Below, piece after piece: positions 1-11,063 of a stretch of 64,000 bases of DNA. The notes under the pieces were generated by a model, which did no database searches, was not told where the DNA came from, and saw only the letters and a program-made list of their open reading frames with translations. Made by a program: the position numbers and the translations under genes. Source of the DNA: Colwellia psychrerythraea 34H (GTDB taxonomy: Bacteria > Pseudomonadota > Gammaproteobacteria > Enterobacterales > Alteromonadaceae). Within the stretch, counting starts at the first letter, position 1; each line of letters begins with the position of its first letter. The DNA is taken from assembly GCF_000012325.1 (NCBI RefSeq), contig NC_003910.7:3596001-3660000 (forward strand), read 5' to 3'.

Positions 1-327
1 ACCTAAAATGTTATGAGCAATTAAGTAATCACTTAAATTTTGTTCATTTCGAAAGTTACTAGCAAGTAATGGCAAATCACGAATAACCAAGCCTTTAGCA
101 ACAATGCTATTTGACTCTTTATCTTCGCTATTAGTACCTGTGTTACCTATGTGCGGGTAAGTCAGGGTAATAATTTGCTCTGCATATGATGGATCGGTAA
201 GGATTTCCTGATAACCTGTCATAGAAGTGTTAAATACCACCTCCCCAACAGCCGACCCTTGTGCACCAATTGCGGTGCCTTTAAAAACAGTGCCGTCTTC
301 AAGCACTAAAATAGCAGATGTAGCCAA
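1..327 (-). CDS. carA: carbamoyl-phosphate synthase small subunit, N-terminal part
   Basis: This is the first 109 codons of the glutamine amidotransferase subunit of carbamoyl-phosphate synthase, which supplies ammonia for carbamoyl phosphate in arginine and pyrimidine synthesis. The gene runs off the left edge of the window. The translation keeps the family N-terminal signature: VLEDGT near residue 8, [21 protein letters not shown] at about 28-48 and GLVIRDLP near 79. The start is TTG at 325-327, preceded by GGAGG five bases upstream; as I recall E. coli carA also starts with UUG. It lies downstream of dapB on the same strand, the usual dapB-carA-carB order, with a 290-bp gap that probably holds its own promoter. 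Confidence 0.95.
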   Translation of the reverse strand, partial: MATSAILVLEDGTVFKGTAIGAQGSAVGEVVFNTSMTGYQEILTDPSYAEQIITLTYPHIGNTGTNSEDKESNSIVAKGLVIRDLPLLASNFRNEQNLSDYLIAHNILG

Positions 328-396
328 TGTAACCTCCAAAGAAGAAATAAACGTAAACGCGCATGTAACAGCAAGTGCTCCATGCATTTGCTTTTT

Positions 397-427
397 ACTG
401 TACTTCCCGTACAAAAATAGGTGTCAA
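397..427 (-). promoter_or_regulatory. candidate carA promoter
   Basis: On the minus strand a perfect TTGACA (-35, positions 422-427) is followed after 19 bases by TACAGT (397-402), about 70 bases before the carA start. The spacer is long for sigma-70. The stretch also contains TGTAC-GGGAA-GTACA, a short inverted repeat that could be an operator or simply chance. Inferred from sequence pattern only. Confidence 0.4.
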
Positions 428-585
428 AAACTGCTTTTCAGCTAAATTTTTGACAAAATCCACTTATTTTACGCTTGTACTTTACTTTCGTCTAGTAATA
501 AAATGTAAAAACTCAGTCTTTTCTAGCTTTTCCTAGCTTTTACTAGTCAAAGGGCTGAAAAGACTACTTATCTATGTGAAATTTC

Positions 586-616
586 GTTAATACCTAGATG
601 TTAACTAGGTATTAAC
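586..616 (-). terminator. 12-bp-arm hairpin immediately after dapB
   Basis: Perfect arms GTTAATACCTAG (586-597) and CTAGGTATTAAC (605-616) enclose a 7-base loop and begin one base beyond the dapB stop. No uridine tract follows on the minus strand, so this may slow or stabilise the transcript end rather than act as a classical intrinsic terminator. It sits between dapB and carA and could set how much carA is read from the dapB promoter. Confidence 0.4.
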
Positions 617-617
617 A

Positions 618-1424
618 TTAATCTTTTAATCCGAGTACGTCTTGCATATCATAAAAACCAGCGTCAGCATCTTTTAACCAAAATGCTGCTCGCATAGCGC
701 CTAGAGCAAATGTCATTCGAGAACTAGCTTTATGCGTAATTTCAAGTCTTTCGCCTAAATCTGCGAAAAATGCAGTATGTTCGCCAACAATATCGCCAGC
801 TCTAACAGTTGCAAAACCGATAGTTTCTCGATCACGTTCTCCTGTTATGCCTTCACGCCCATAAACAGCAACTTTATTCAGGTCACGTCCTAACGTATCA
901 GCTATAACTTGCCCCATTTTGACAGCAGTCCCAGACGGTGCATCTTTTTTAAATCGATGATGCGCTTCAAAAATCTCAATATCTGTATAGTCACCAATGG
1001 CTTTTGCTGTAACTTGCAATAATTTAAACATTAAATTAACGCCAACACTGGTATTAGGCGCTAAGATAACAGACATAGTTTTACCTGCTTGTTCAATAAC
1101 CTGCACTTGTTCATCAGAAAAACCTGTCGTGCCGATAACTAACGCTTTTTTATTTTCGTTACACCAAGTAAGGTTTTCTAGCGTCGTTTCTATTGAGGTA
1201 AAATCAATAAAAACATCTGCTGTAGCCAATTGAGCTAACGTTGTTGATGTTTTAATACCAATGGCACCAATACCCGCCAATTCCCCCAGATCAAAATCGA
1301 CAAAAGATGAACTGGTACGTACGCTACCACCAACTAATTCGATACTTGCATGCTCATGAGCTGCTTGAATTAAATTGCGTCCCATACGTCCACTGCAACC
1401 TAAAATAGCTACTTTTACTTTCAT
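618..1424 (-). CDS. dapB: 4-hydroxy-tetrahydrodipicolinate reductase
   Basis: Cytoplasmic NAD(P)H-dependent reductase of the diaminopimelate/lysine pathway, turning 4-hydroxy-tetrahydrodipicolinate into tetrahydrodipicolinate. The Rossmann nucleotide-binding motif GCSGRMG is at residues 9-15. The catalytic His pair and Lys lie in EAHHRFKK at 153-160, followed by the substrate loop DAPSGTA at 161-167. Length, 268 residues, is normal for the family. It starts with ATG at 1424, is upstream of carA on the same strand, and ends in a 12-bp-arm hairpin. No unusual feature is visible. Confidence 0.97.
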   Translation of the reverse strand: MKVKVAILGCSGRMGRNLIQAAHEHASIELVGGSVRTSSSFVDFDLGELAGIGAIGIKTSTTLAQLATADVFIDFTSIETTLENLTWCNENKKALVIGTTGFSDEQVQVIEQAGKTMSVILAPNTSVGVNLMFKLLQVTAKAIGDYTDIEIFEAHHRFKKDAPSGTAVKMGQVIADTLGRDLNKVAVYGREGITGERDRETIGFATVRAGDIVGEHTAFFADLGERLEITHKASSRMTFALGAMRAAFWLKDADAGFYDMQDVLGLKD

Positions 1425-1525
1425 ATTGTTCTCTACTGTTCTTTTGATAAGAGCGGAAACCGCCGATAAATTTAATTAATTTTTTCTATTTTCTATTAGC
1501 AACTCCTATTCGTAATGAATAGATG

Positions 1526-1945
1526 TCACCAATCTAGTGGCTCAGTTAATGATAACGAGCTATCAAGCTCATGAGAAATAACATTTACTATTTTCAATGC
1601 CCCTTCACTGTCTAACACATGGTAAATCGCAGTAAAGTCAGCAAAGACTTGCCCTTGGCCATCGATAAAATCCCAATCTATGCACACTAAATATAACTGT
1701 TCACTTACTTGCTCAAAAGACGCTTTTTTCGCAATAATATCACTCGTTTTAGCTTCTCTAAGTTGAGTGAAGATAGTGCCAAATTCTTGAAGACAATCTG
1801 AGGGGCTTGAAAGCAAAATTATTTTATCAGGTGTATTTAGTGTGCATGGTAAGTGATAACAACGGCTTACTTCATCAATATCATAATCAATAAATGCACT
1901 TTGATATCGTTTAAAGAGATCTTGTAACTTGATATCAATTCGCAT
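1526..1945 (-). CDS. NTF2/SnoaL-like hypothetical protein
   Basis: A 139-residue cytoplasmic protein without signal peptide or membrane segment. The order of elements (an amphipathic N-terminal helix, a conserved YHLP near residue 31, a central Trp-Asp stretch and a beta-rich C-terminal half) suggests the NTF2-like cone fold found in SnoaL and DUF4440 proteins. I cannot assign a substrate. It is on the same strand as dapB, 100 bp upstream of it, and has no terminator between, so the two could be co-transcribed. Family placement is by overall pattern and remains uncertain. Confidence 0.65.
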   Translation of the reverse strand: MRIDIKLQDLFKRYQSAFIDYDIDEVSRCYHLPCTLNTPDKIILLSSPSDCLQEFGTIFTQLREAKTSDIIAKKASFEQVSEQLYLVCIDWDFIDGQGQVFADFTAIYHVLDSEGALKIVNVISHELDSSLSLTEPLDW

Positions 1946-2010
1946 AATGAATTACTCCCCTTGCTGGTTAACATTAACAATAGCTGCATTGCTTCAATTA
2001 GTTTTAGCTT

Positions 2011-2037
2011 AAAAAAAAGCCCTCAATTGAGGGCTTT
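2011..2037 (-). terminator. intrinsic terminator of the FKBP gene
   Basis: Self-complementary stem AAAGCCCTCAATTGAGGGCT with a run of eight T on the minus strand, 16 bases after the stop of the FKBP-type isomerase gene. Textbook rho-independent terminator. Confidence 0.9.
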
Positions 2038-2053
2038 CATTATAATACGATAA

Positions 2054-2665
2054 TTATTTGATGCTTAATAATTCAACATCAAAAACTAACGTAGCATAAG
2101 GAGGTATAGCACCTTGAGAACCGCGCTCACCGTATGCTAAATCATAAGGGATAGTTAATTTCCACTTACTGCCTTCAGTCATTAACTGTAGTGCTTCAGT
2201 CCAACCAGCGATAACGCCGTTTACTGGGAATTCAGCCGGTTGGCCACGTTCAACAGAACTATCAAAAACATCACCGTTAGCAAAAGTACCGTGGTAATGT
2301 ACACTTACAGTGCTTTCAGCTGAAGGTTTTTCACCTTCACCTGTAGTAATTACTTCATACTGTAAACCAGATTCAGTTACAGTAACTTCATCACGCTTAG
2401 CGTTATCAGCTAGGAATACTTCGCCTTCAGCTGAAGCTTCTTTAGCAGCAGCTTGCTCTTGTTCTTGTAATTTTTTAGAAATTATAGAAAAAGCATCGTT
2501 TAAATCTTCATCTGAAACTTGGCTAGCCGCATCAGCAAGAGCATCAGCAATACCAGCTTGTACAGCGGTGATATCAAACTCTTTAAAAGGGTTGTTGCGA
2601 AGTTGGTCACCTAATTGACGACCTACGCCATAACTAACACGTTGTTCAATAGTATCAAAACTCAT
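2054..2665 (-). CDS. fklB: FKBP-type peptidyl-prolyl isomerase, FklB-like
   Basis: Peptidyl-prolyl cis-trans isomerase of the FKBP22 type. The N-terminal half (about 1-90) is the helical dimerisation domain, and the C-terminal half (about 100-203) is the FKBP domain with VHYHGTFANGDVFDSS, FPVNGVIAGWTEAL and the closing LVFDVELL strand. No signal peptide is present, so it probably acts in the cytoplasm. I prefer the ATG at 2663-2665 (MSFDTIEQ..., aligning with E. coli FklB, preceded by GGAG 11 bases upstream) over an in-frame ATG 30 bases further upstream that has no ribosome-binding site. It forms a single unit with its own terminator. Confidence 0.93.
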   Translation of the reverse strand: MSFDTIEQRVSYGVGRQLGDQLRNNPFKEFDITAVQAGIADALADAASQVSDEDLNDAFSIISKKLQEQEQAAAKEASAEGEVFLADNAKRDEVTVTESGLQYEVITTGEGEKPSAESTVSVHYHGTFANGDVFDSSVERGQPAEFPVNGVIAGWTEALQLMTEGSKWKLTIPYDLAYGERGSQGAIPPYATLVFDVELLSIK

Positions 2666-2883
2666 TGGTATATAAACTCCAGACAATACTGTCATTTTTA
2701 ATGATTAATTATTTGTAAACTTTACTTTAAGGTTAACTAAATTAATCGAAGGTTTAAAATTATCGCGATTCTAGCATAAAAGCTTTAATGCGAACAACTT
2801 GAAATTACGACCTGACCCGAGTAATTACCAGTAAACATCACCTAACAATAAAGCCTAAATAATGCTTTGTAGATATAAACAAA

Positions 2884-2911
2884 AAACTCGTTGTTTTAAG
2901 GCAACGAGTTT
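2884..2911 (-). terminator. intrinsic terminator of putP
   Basis: Arms AAACTCGTTG (2884-2893) and CAACGAGTTT (2902-2911) with an 8-base loop. T runs lie on both sides, so it can work in both directions. On the minus strand it lies 33 bases after the putP stop. Confidence 0.85.
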
Positions 2912-2943
2912 TTAGACAAACTATATAACAGACTTGGTATGCG

Positions 2944-4431
2944 TTATTTATGAATCTCTAACATTTCATCAAACGTAGTACTGATACTCTCTTCTACTTT
3001 AGGTGATAGTTTACTTACGATATAAATCGCTAGAGAACAAACAATAAAGCCAGGTACTATTTCATACATAACAGCACTAAGGGATTGTCCATCGATGGTG
3101 ATAGGTGCATAAATCCAAATAAGTACAGTTACTGCGCCACTAATAATGCCAGCTAAAGCGCCATTACGCGTCATATCTTTCCAATATAAACAACCAATAA
3201 TGACAGGTCCAAAGGCGGCTCCAAATCCAGCCCAAGCATTACTGACTAGACTTAATATACTGCTGTCACGATCGTACGCTAAATAAATAGCGACCAATGC
3301 AACAATCAATACAGAAATTCGGCCAACTAAGACTAATTGTTTTTCACTGGCATCTTTATGTAAAAAGGCTTGATAGAAATCACCAGTAAGCGAACTCGAA
3401 GTCACCAATAATTGAGACGATATGGTACTCATGATAGCGGCTAAAATTGCCGCTAGTAAGAAGCCTGCGATTAATGGGCTAAATAATAATTGGGATAGTA
3501 CTATAAAAATAGTTTCTGCATCATCAAGCTTGATGCCTGTTTTAGCCACATAAGCAATACCAGCAAAACCTGTTGCCATCGCGCCAATAATAGAAACAAT
3601 CATCCAACTCATACCTATACGACGAGCGGTTGGCATGTCTTTTACACTTCTAATCGCCATGAAACGCACAATAATATGAGGCTGACCAAAATAACCTAAC
3701 CCCCAAGCCATGGCTGAAATGATACCAAGAGCACTAACACCACTAAATAGATTGAGTAGATCAGGGTTTATCATCTCGATGCTACTTTGCATTTCGGCCA
3801 GACCACCGACTTCACTTATGGCAACAACAGGAACCAATACTAAGGCAATAAACATAATACAGCCTTGAACAAAATCAGTTAAGCTTACCGCCAAAAAACC
3901 ACCAAACATAGTATAAGCAACCACTACACCAGCGGTAACATATAAACCAATCTCATAATTCAAGCCAAAAGAGCTCTCAAATAATTTGCCACCAGCAACA
4001 ATACCACTAGAGGTATACAGGGTAAAAAACACCACAATAACGACTGATGATACAATTCTTAATACACGCGATTTATCATTAAATCTGTTTTCGAAAAAAT
4101 CAGGTAGGGTTATCGAGTCATTTGCTAGCTCGGTATAGGTTCTAAGGCGTGGTGCAACGACCAAATAATTAAGAAATGCGCCAATCACTAAGCCAATAGC
4201 AATCCAAATACTGCTCATGCCCGTTATATACATAGCGCCTGGTAATCCCATAAGCATCCAACCACTCATGTCAGAAGCGCCGGCAGATAATGCAGCAACA
4301 CTTGGCGATAGACTACGACCACCTAACATATAGCCTGCAACATCGCTGGTTGATTTTCTGTAAGAATATAAACCAATTAATAGCATGGTTATAAAATAGA
4401 GAGTTAAAGAAATTAAGGTACCGATAGCCAA
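2944..4431 (-). CDS. putP: sodium/proline symporter
   Basis: Inner-membrane sodium:solute symporter (SSS family) that imports proline with Na+. The 495 residues carry about 13 predicted membrane helices. Hallmarks shared with E. coli PutP include the LGGRSL and ALSAGASDMSGW stretches near residues 36-58, LMGLPGA, and WGLGYFGQPHIIVRFMA near 243-260. The start is TTG at 4429-4431, preceded by AGG eight bases upstream; no good ATG is nearby. No putA is in the window. It is divergent from the EAL/HDOD gene and shares with it a 242-bp region that contains a Fur-box-like site. Confidence 0.93.
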   Translation of the reverse strand: MAIGTLISLTLYFITMLLIGLYSYRKSTSDVAGYMLGGRSLSPSVAALSAGASDMSGWMLMGLPGAMYITGMSSIWIAIGLVIGAFLNYLVVAPRLRTYTELANDSITLPDFFENRFNDKSRVLRIVSSVVIVVFFTLYTSSGIVAGGKLFESSFGLNYEIGLYVTAGVVVAYTMFGGFLAVSLTDFVQGCIMFIALVLVPVVAISEVGGLAEMQSSIEMINPDLLNLFSGVSALGIISAMAWGLGYFGQPHIIVRFMAIRSVKDMPTARRIGMSWMIVSIIGAMATGFAGIAYVAKTGIKLDDAETIFIVLSQLLFSPLIAGFLLAAILAAIMSTISSQLLVTSSSLTGDFYQAFLHKDASEKQLVLVGRISVLIVALVAIYLAYDRDSSILSLVSNAWAGFGAAFGPVIIGCLYWKDMTRNGALAGIISGAVTVLIWIYAPITIDGQSLSAVMYEIVPGFIVCSLAIYIVSKLSPKVEESISTTFDEMLEIHK

Positions 4432-4533
4432 AGTAATTACCTGCTTATTATGTAGTAGTGAATGAGTAAGGTCGCTAAACTAGCAAAATTGGTTAAAAAA
4501 AGAAACCTTAGATGAATAAGTTATGCCTCTATT

Positions 4534-4552
4534 GATAATGACAATGATTAGC
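4534..4552. promoter_or_regulatory. Fur-box-like site
   Basis: Three tandem hexamers, GATAAT-GACAAT-GATTAG, match 16 of the 19 positions of the classical Fur box as I recall it. The site lies between the divergent putP and EAL/HDOD genes, about 100 bp from putP and 120 bp from the other. Neither gene is an obvious iron gene, so function is uncertain. Confidence 0.3.
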
Positions 4553-4673
4553 AACAACACTGCATATATTGAATAAACTGCATACATATTCAAAAAACTA
4601 ATGCAAAAAAAGCCGCTATACCATATATTCAATAGTAATTAATATTTCCAAGCTAAGCTAGATAACTACTTCT

Positions 4674-5894
4674 ATGAATTTTTACGCCGCAAGACAACCT
4701 ATTTTAGATAAAAGTAAAAAACTTTTTGCCTACGAGTTACTTTTCCGAGATAGCATAGATAATGTATTTCCAGATATTGATGGTGATGAAGCTACCAGCA
4801 AGATGATTGAAGCTAGCCAATTTAATATGGGCATCAGCGAATTTACCGGTAACAAACCTGCCTTCATCAACTTTACCTTGGAAACATTGAAACAAGGCTA
4901 TCCTGAAATGCTTACGCCTGATGAGGTCGTAGTTGAAATTCTTGAAACAATTAAACCCGGTAAACAGCTATTAGCCCTCTGTAAAGACTTACATAAAAAA
5001 GGCTATACCCTCGCTTTAGATGATTACGAACACCAAAATGTGTGGGCGCATTTCTACCCTTATATTAAAATCATTAAAATTGATATTCAAGTGAGCGGAA
5101 TTGAAGAAATTCGCGAAGTACTTAAAGCGACCAAAGATCATCCTCATATCAAAATGTTAGCTGAAAAAGTTGAAACCTATGAAGAATATGATCAAATGCT
5201 GCAACTTGGTTTTGATTATTTTCAAGGATACTTTTTTGCAAAACCTGAAATGATTAAAACAAAAAATTTATCTCCTTCTCAGATAGCAATGGCAGAGTTG
5301 CTTTACGAAACCTCTAAAACTGAACTCGATTTAAATAGTATCACCAATGTTTTTGAACGGGATGTATCGCTGTCTTATAAATTACTACGTTATGCTAATT
5401 CAGCTATATTCAAACGCCGCAATGAAATCTCGACAATCAAGCAAGCACTCGTTATTTTAGGCTCAGGTGAATTAAAACGATTTATTGGGTTGATGTTTGC
5501 TATTACGGCAAACCCTAATAAACCATCTGAATTAATTAACTTAGCAATGACAAGAGCAAAATTTTGTGAGTTGGTCGCAGAAGATATCAATTCACAGCTT
5601 GATGCTTCCATTGCCTTTTTAACGGGATTGTTATCAATGATAGATGCCATTTTGGATGAAGAGATGGCTACGGTATTAGAGAAGCTTCCTCTTTCACAAG
5701 AGATCAAAAACCCATTGCTAACCAAAAAAGGCATTATGGCTGCACTGATTAAGTTAGTGGAATTTATCGAACAAGCCCAGTGGGATAAAACCACCTTGGT
5801 AATGGAAAAATTACAGCTCGATAAAGATAAAGTGGTAGAGCATTACAATCAAGCCGTTACTTGGGCTGATGAGCAAACACAAGCTGCTGACTAA
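4674..5894 (+). CDS. degenerate EAL domain plus HDOD domain signalling protein (YuxH type)
   Basis: Soluble 406-residue protein with an N-terminal EAL-like domain (about 1-200) and a C-terminal HDOD domain (about 200-390). The opening YAARQPILD...YELLFRD is typical of YuxH-type proteins. The catalytic EAL triplet of c-di-GMP phosphodiesterases is replaced by ELL in AYELLFR, and the usual metal-binding motifs further on are not recognisable, so it is probably a binding or scaffold protein rather than an enzyme. The ATG has only a weak ribosome-binding site. It is a single-gene unit followed by an intrinsic terminator. Role in motility or attachment signalling is inference. Confidence 0.88.
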   Translation: MNFYAARQPILDKSKKLFAYELLFRDSIDNVFPDIDGDEATSKMIEASQFNMGISEFTGNKPAFINFTLETLKQGYPEMLTPDEVVVEILETIKPGKQLLALCKDLHKKGYTLALDDYEHQNVWAHFYPYIKIIKIDIQVSGIEEIREVLKATKDHPHIKMLAEKVETYEEYDQMLQLGFDYFQGYFFAKPEMIKTKNLSPSQIAMAELLYETSKTELDLNSITNVFERDVSLSYKLLRYANSAIFKRRNEISTIKQALVILGSGELKRFIGLMFAITANPNKPSELINLAMTRAKFCELVAEDINSQLDASIAFLTGLLSMIDAILDEEMATVLEKLPLSQEIKNPLLTKKGIMAALIKLVEFIEQAQWDKTTLVMEKLQLDKDKVVEHYNQAVTWADEQTQAAD

Positions 5895-5956
5895 CTAGAT
5901 GTTAAAAAAATAAATCTCAGTTTAGATTACATATTGTTTTATTAATATTTTACAGC

Positions 5957-5989
5957 AAAGGTCACTTACTTAGGTAATTGACCTTTTTT
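5957..5989 (+). terminator. intrinsic terminator after the EAL/HDOD gene
   Basis: Outer arms AAAGGTCA/TGACCTTT and inner arms TTAC/GTAA form one stem, followed by a run of T on the plus strand, 62 bases after the stop codon. Confidence 0.85.
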
Positions 5990-6098
5990 GATAACCCTCT
6001 TTATAGCACTTAGTCATTTAGCCATCTAAACATCTACATTGACACTTAGGATTTTACTTTTATAATGCAGCAACGATATTGTTTTATGTAGCTGTGAT

Positions 6099-7430
6099 AT
6101 GACTGAAAAAAATGCCCCCCAAGAAAACTTATTTGCCCTACTCCCATTTGCCATTTTTTTAGGGCTATTTCTCGGTACTGGTATAATTTTAACTCTACAA
6201 GGTGTTGATTTTGCTTTTTATCAACTACCGGCAAGTATTGCTATTATCCCGGCTATTATCGTCTCGATTGGCTTAGGAAAGTACCTATCTAAAAGTACAA
6301 TTGAAAAGCAAGTAGAGCAATTTATCCGCGGTGCAGGTAATAGCAACATAACAACCATGTGTATTATTTATCTTCTTGCTGGTGCTTTTTCCGTGGTTGC
6401 AAAAGCAACTGGCAGTGTTGATGCCAGCGTACAGCTTGGCTTAGCTGTATTCCCTGATTATCTACTACTGCCGGGGTTATTTTTAGTCGCTGCGTTCTTA
6501 TCTACCGCAATGGGAACATCTATGGGCACAATTGCTGCTATAGCACCTGTTGCACTAGGATTTATTGAAACGGCAAACTTAGATGCTGCACTCGTCGCTG
6601 GCTGTCTGATTTCGGGCGCTATTTTTGGTGATAACTTGTCAATTATTTCTGATACCACTATCGCTTCTACGCGTAGTCAAGGCGCGCAGATGAAAGATAA
6701 GTTTCGTGTTAACTTTAAATTTGCCGTTCCTGCAGCCCTTATTTGTTTGGTGATATTTACAATATTAGGCGGCGAAGTAAGCCATGAGTTGAGCAACGAG
6801 TCTGCTCTTATTGGTTTAATTCCTTACGTAACTATTCTTGTACTAGCCTTGATGGGAGTGAATGTTTTTGTGGTCTTAACATTGGGCATAGTGCTAGCTG
6901 CAGCAATTGGTATGATTAGTAATGGCTACCAGTTATCCGCTTGGTTAAAAGACATTACTGCTGGATTTTCTAGTATGCAAGACATCTTTCTATTATCCCT
7001 TTTTATTGGTGGTTTAAGTGAATTAGTTCGTCAGCAAGGTGGTTTAGCCGCGTTAACGCGTGTTATAGAAACACTTGCCAGAAAACTGACCCCCAATAAT
7101 AAGCGGCGAGCAGCGGGTTTAGGTATTGCTGGACTTGCCTTTATTTGTAATTTCTTCACTGCAAACAATACCGTATCAATTATAGTCACGGGTGATACTG
7201 CTAAGAACCTTGCTACTGATGGCGAGTTATCCCCTGCTGAATCAGCCAGTTTACTCGATGTTTTTGCTTGTATTAACCAAGGTATGCTACCGTACGGAGC
7301 CCAAGTACTATTACTTGGCGCTACTTTACATATTTCGCCACTATCTGTAGCAAGCCATTCTTTTTACCCTATGGTTTTATTTTTTGCCGCTGGTTTCTCT
7401 TTTTGGCGATTAACAAGTAATACTAAATAA
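6099..7430 (+). CDS. Na+/H+ antiporter, NhaC family
   Basis: Inner-membrane protein of 443 residues with 10-12 predicted helices and a short cytoplasmic N-terminus. The block AMGTSMGTIAAIAPVA (about 142-157) and GDNLSIISDTTIAS near 190 (an acidic motif in the membrane) are characteristic of NhaC-type Na+/H+ antiporters. It probably exports Na+ in exchange for H+; some NhaC-like proteins instead exchange organic acids, so the substrate is inferred. It stands alone between two terminators and converges with ligA. Confidence 0.85.
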   Translation: MTEKNAPQENLFALLPFAIFLGLFLGTGIILTLQGVDFAFYQLPASIAIIPAIIVSIGLGKYLSKSTIEKQVEQFIRGAGNSNITTMCIIYLLAGAFSVVAKATGSVDASVQLGLAVFPDYLLLPGLFLVAAFLSTAMGTSMGTIAAIAPVALGFIETANLDAALVAGCLISGAIFGDNLSIISDTTIASTRSQGAQMKDKFRVNFKFAVPAALICLVIFTILGGEVSHELSNESALIGLIPYVTILVLALMGVNVFVVLTLGIVLAAAIGMISNGYQLSAWLKDITAGFSSMQDIFLLSLFIGGLSELVRQQGGLAALTRVIETLARKLTPNNKRRAAGLGIAGLAFICNFFTANNTVSIIVTGDTAKNLATDGELSPAESASLLDVFACINQGMLPYGAQVLLLGATLHISPLSVASHSFYPMVLFFAAGFSFWRLTSNTK

Positions 7431-7453
7431 AATTTTATTTGTTAAAGCACACA

Positions 7454-7481
7454 AAAAAGGACGCTTTTAAGCGTCCTTTTT
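7454..7481. terminator. bidirectional terminator between nhaC-like gene and ligA
   Basis: Stem GGACGCTTTTAAGCGTCC with A/T runs on both sides. It serves the plus-strand antiporter gene and the convergent minus-strand ligA. Confidence 0.9.
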
Positions 7482-7521
7482 AATTAACTGATTTACAATG
7501 AAAGATTAAACTAACTATTAA

Positions 7522-9600
<2,079 letters not shown>

Positions 9601-9685
9601 TCACTAAAGTTTAATAATATATAGGTCACTTCTATTAGTTTTAATAGAAGCTGACACGAAGAGATGATTGGTAACGGGTATAAAA

Positions 9686-9710
9686 TAGAAAACGGGCTTT
9701 AAAGCCCGTT
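9686..9710 (-). terminator. intrinsic terminator after zipA
   Basis: Perfect 20-base palindrome AACGGGCTTTAAAGCCCGTT (9691-9710) followed on the minus strand by a T-rich tract. It lies between zipA and ligA. The sequence next to it (9661-9682) is a solo end of the dispersed TATACCC repeat described elsewhere. Confidence 0.85.
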
Positions 9711-9743
9711 GTAACATTCAAGTATTGCAATAATCGTGACTAT

Positions 9744-10886
9744 TTACTCCACAAGCGCAATGCGACTTTTTCGATCAAATTCTCGTATTTTACTGAGATA
9801 ATGTTGCTCGGTTTGTTTAGTCATTACATTGCGTTTATCATCAAGAACTTGTGCATTAAACTCTTGAGCTAATTGTTTTGCTGCATTAAGCATTTGTTCA
9901 AACACAGAAAAAGGGTCACCCGCATTTGGTAAGGTCATAAATAAACTAACACCGCGTGTTGCAAAATTTTCCATGTTATCTAAATCAAATGAGCCTGGGT
10001 TCATAATATTTGCCAAACTAAAAGTTACTTTACCTTTGCCTGCATTATCTTCGTGACGATGAAAAATATTCATTTCACCATATTTTAAGCCAAGTGTAAG
10101 CAAGCTAGGTAAGAGCGCTGCACCAAGCATTTGCTGATTAGCCGGCATTACTACTGATAAAATAATGACCTGTGGTTCTAATTGAGTTTTGATTTTTTTA
10201 GGTGCGGCAGCTTGTTCACTCATCTGGTTATCAAAATCAATTTCAATTTGGTCACGTTTAAGTGTAGCTTTTGATGGTGTTTTGCTAACTTTATTAATTG
10301 GCGTGCGAGCAGGTTTGGCTTGCGTAACAGGCTGTTCATATAAAGGTTCAATATGAACTGCTTTTGGCTTTGTCGGTTTCTTCTTGACCTTTTCAACAGC
10401 TGGAGCAGGAGTTAACTCGTCACCTAATTCACCTTTAGAAAATTGGCCACTATTGTCTTCTTTGAACCAGTCATCTTCAAGACTGCTATCTAATTCTTGA
10501 ATCGAATTATTATCAAGTTCTTCCTGTTTAGCTTTCGAGGTCTGCCCCGCGAGATCGCCTAAAACATCATTTTTTATTATGATCTGGCTTTTAGATAGAT
10601 CATCGGGCAGTTGAATACCTTCAGTTATAAAATGCTCAGTGACGGCCTCATTTTCAAGGTTTATTTTGTCATTTTCTGCACTTGGTTTAACTTTAACTTG
10701 CCCAACACCATCTTGATCAAAACCTTTTCGGTCAAAATCTCGCGTTATAGGATCGGCTTTGTCCTTCGATGTTTTTAGTTTATAGGGATTTTTTTGTTTT
10801 CTTAATGTCCATAAGCCATGAATAAATATTGCGGTAATGACAATGGCACTGAGTATAATTAAGACGTTTCTGAAGTTATCTTCCAT
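9744..10886 (-). CDS. zipA: cell division protein ZipA
   Basis: Inner-membrane bitopic protein that tethers FtsZ to the membrane at the division site. It has an N-terminal membrane helix (about residues 6-28), then a basic stretch, a long acidic and proline/lysine-rich flexible linker (about 35-230) and a C-terminal FtsZ-binding domain (about 240-375) with MPANQQMLGAALLPSLL and GDPFSVFEQML. At 380 residues it exceeds E. coli ZipA, the extra length being linker. It is divergent from cysZ, as in E. coli, and upstream of ligA. Confidence 0.95.
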   Translation of the reverse strand: MEDNFRNVLIILSAIVITAIFIHGLWTLRKQKNPYKLKTSKDKADPITRDFDRKGFDQDGVGQVKVKPSAENDKINLENEAVTEHFITEGIQLPDDLSKSQIIIKNDVLGDLAGQTSKAKQEELDNNSIQELDSSLEDDWFKEDNSGQFSKGELGDELTPAPAVEKVKKKPTKPKAVHIEPLYEQPVTQAKPARTPINKVSKTPSKATLKRDQIEIDFDNQMSEQAAAPKKIKTQLEPQVIILSVVMPANQQMLGAALLPSLLTLGLKYGEMNIFHRHEDNAGKGKVTFSLANIMNPGSFDLDNMENFATRGVSLFMTLPNAGDPFSVFEQMLNAAKQLAQEFNAQVLDDKRNVMTKQTEQHYLSKIREFDRKSRIALVE

Positions 10887-11063
10887 TTTCGAGCCTATTT
10901 ACTTTCTTGATTACTGTTTTTCATGCGATTCTTATCGCGATATATTAACAGAAAACTTTATCAGAAATTAGAGATATTTGTAACAAGTAAATGTTGTAAA
11001 AGTATGAAAGAAGCTTTTATACTCACGCGATGAATATCAGTCACTTAGGAATACTCTACGCTC

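Noticed and set aside
227..445. Plus-strand frame of 72 codons
   Set aside because: It lies antisense to the carA start and carA promoter region and has no protein-like features.
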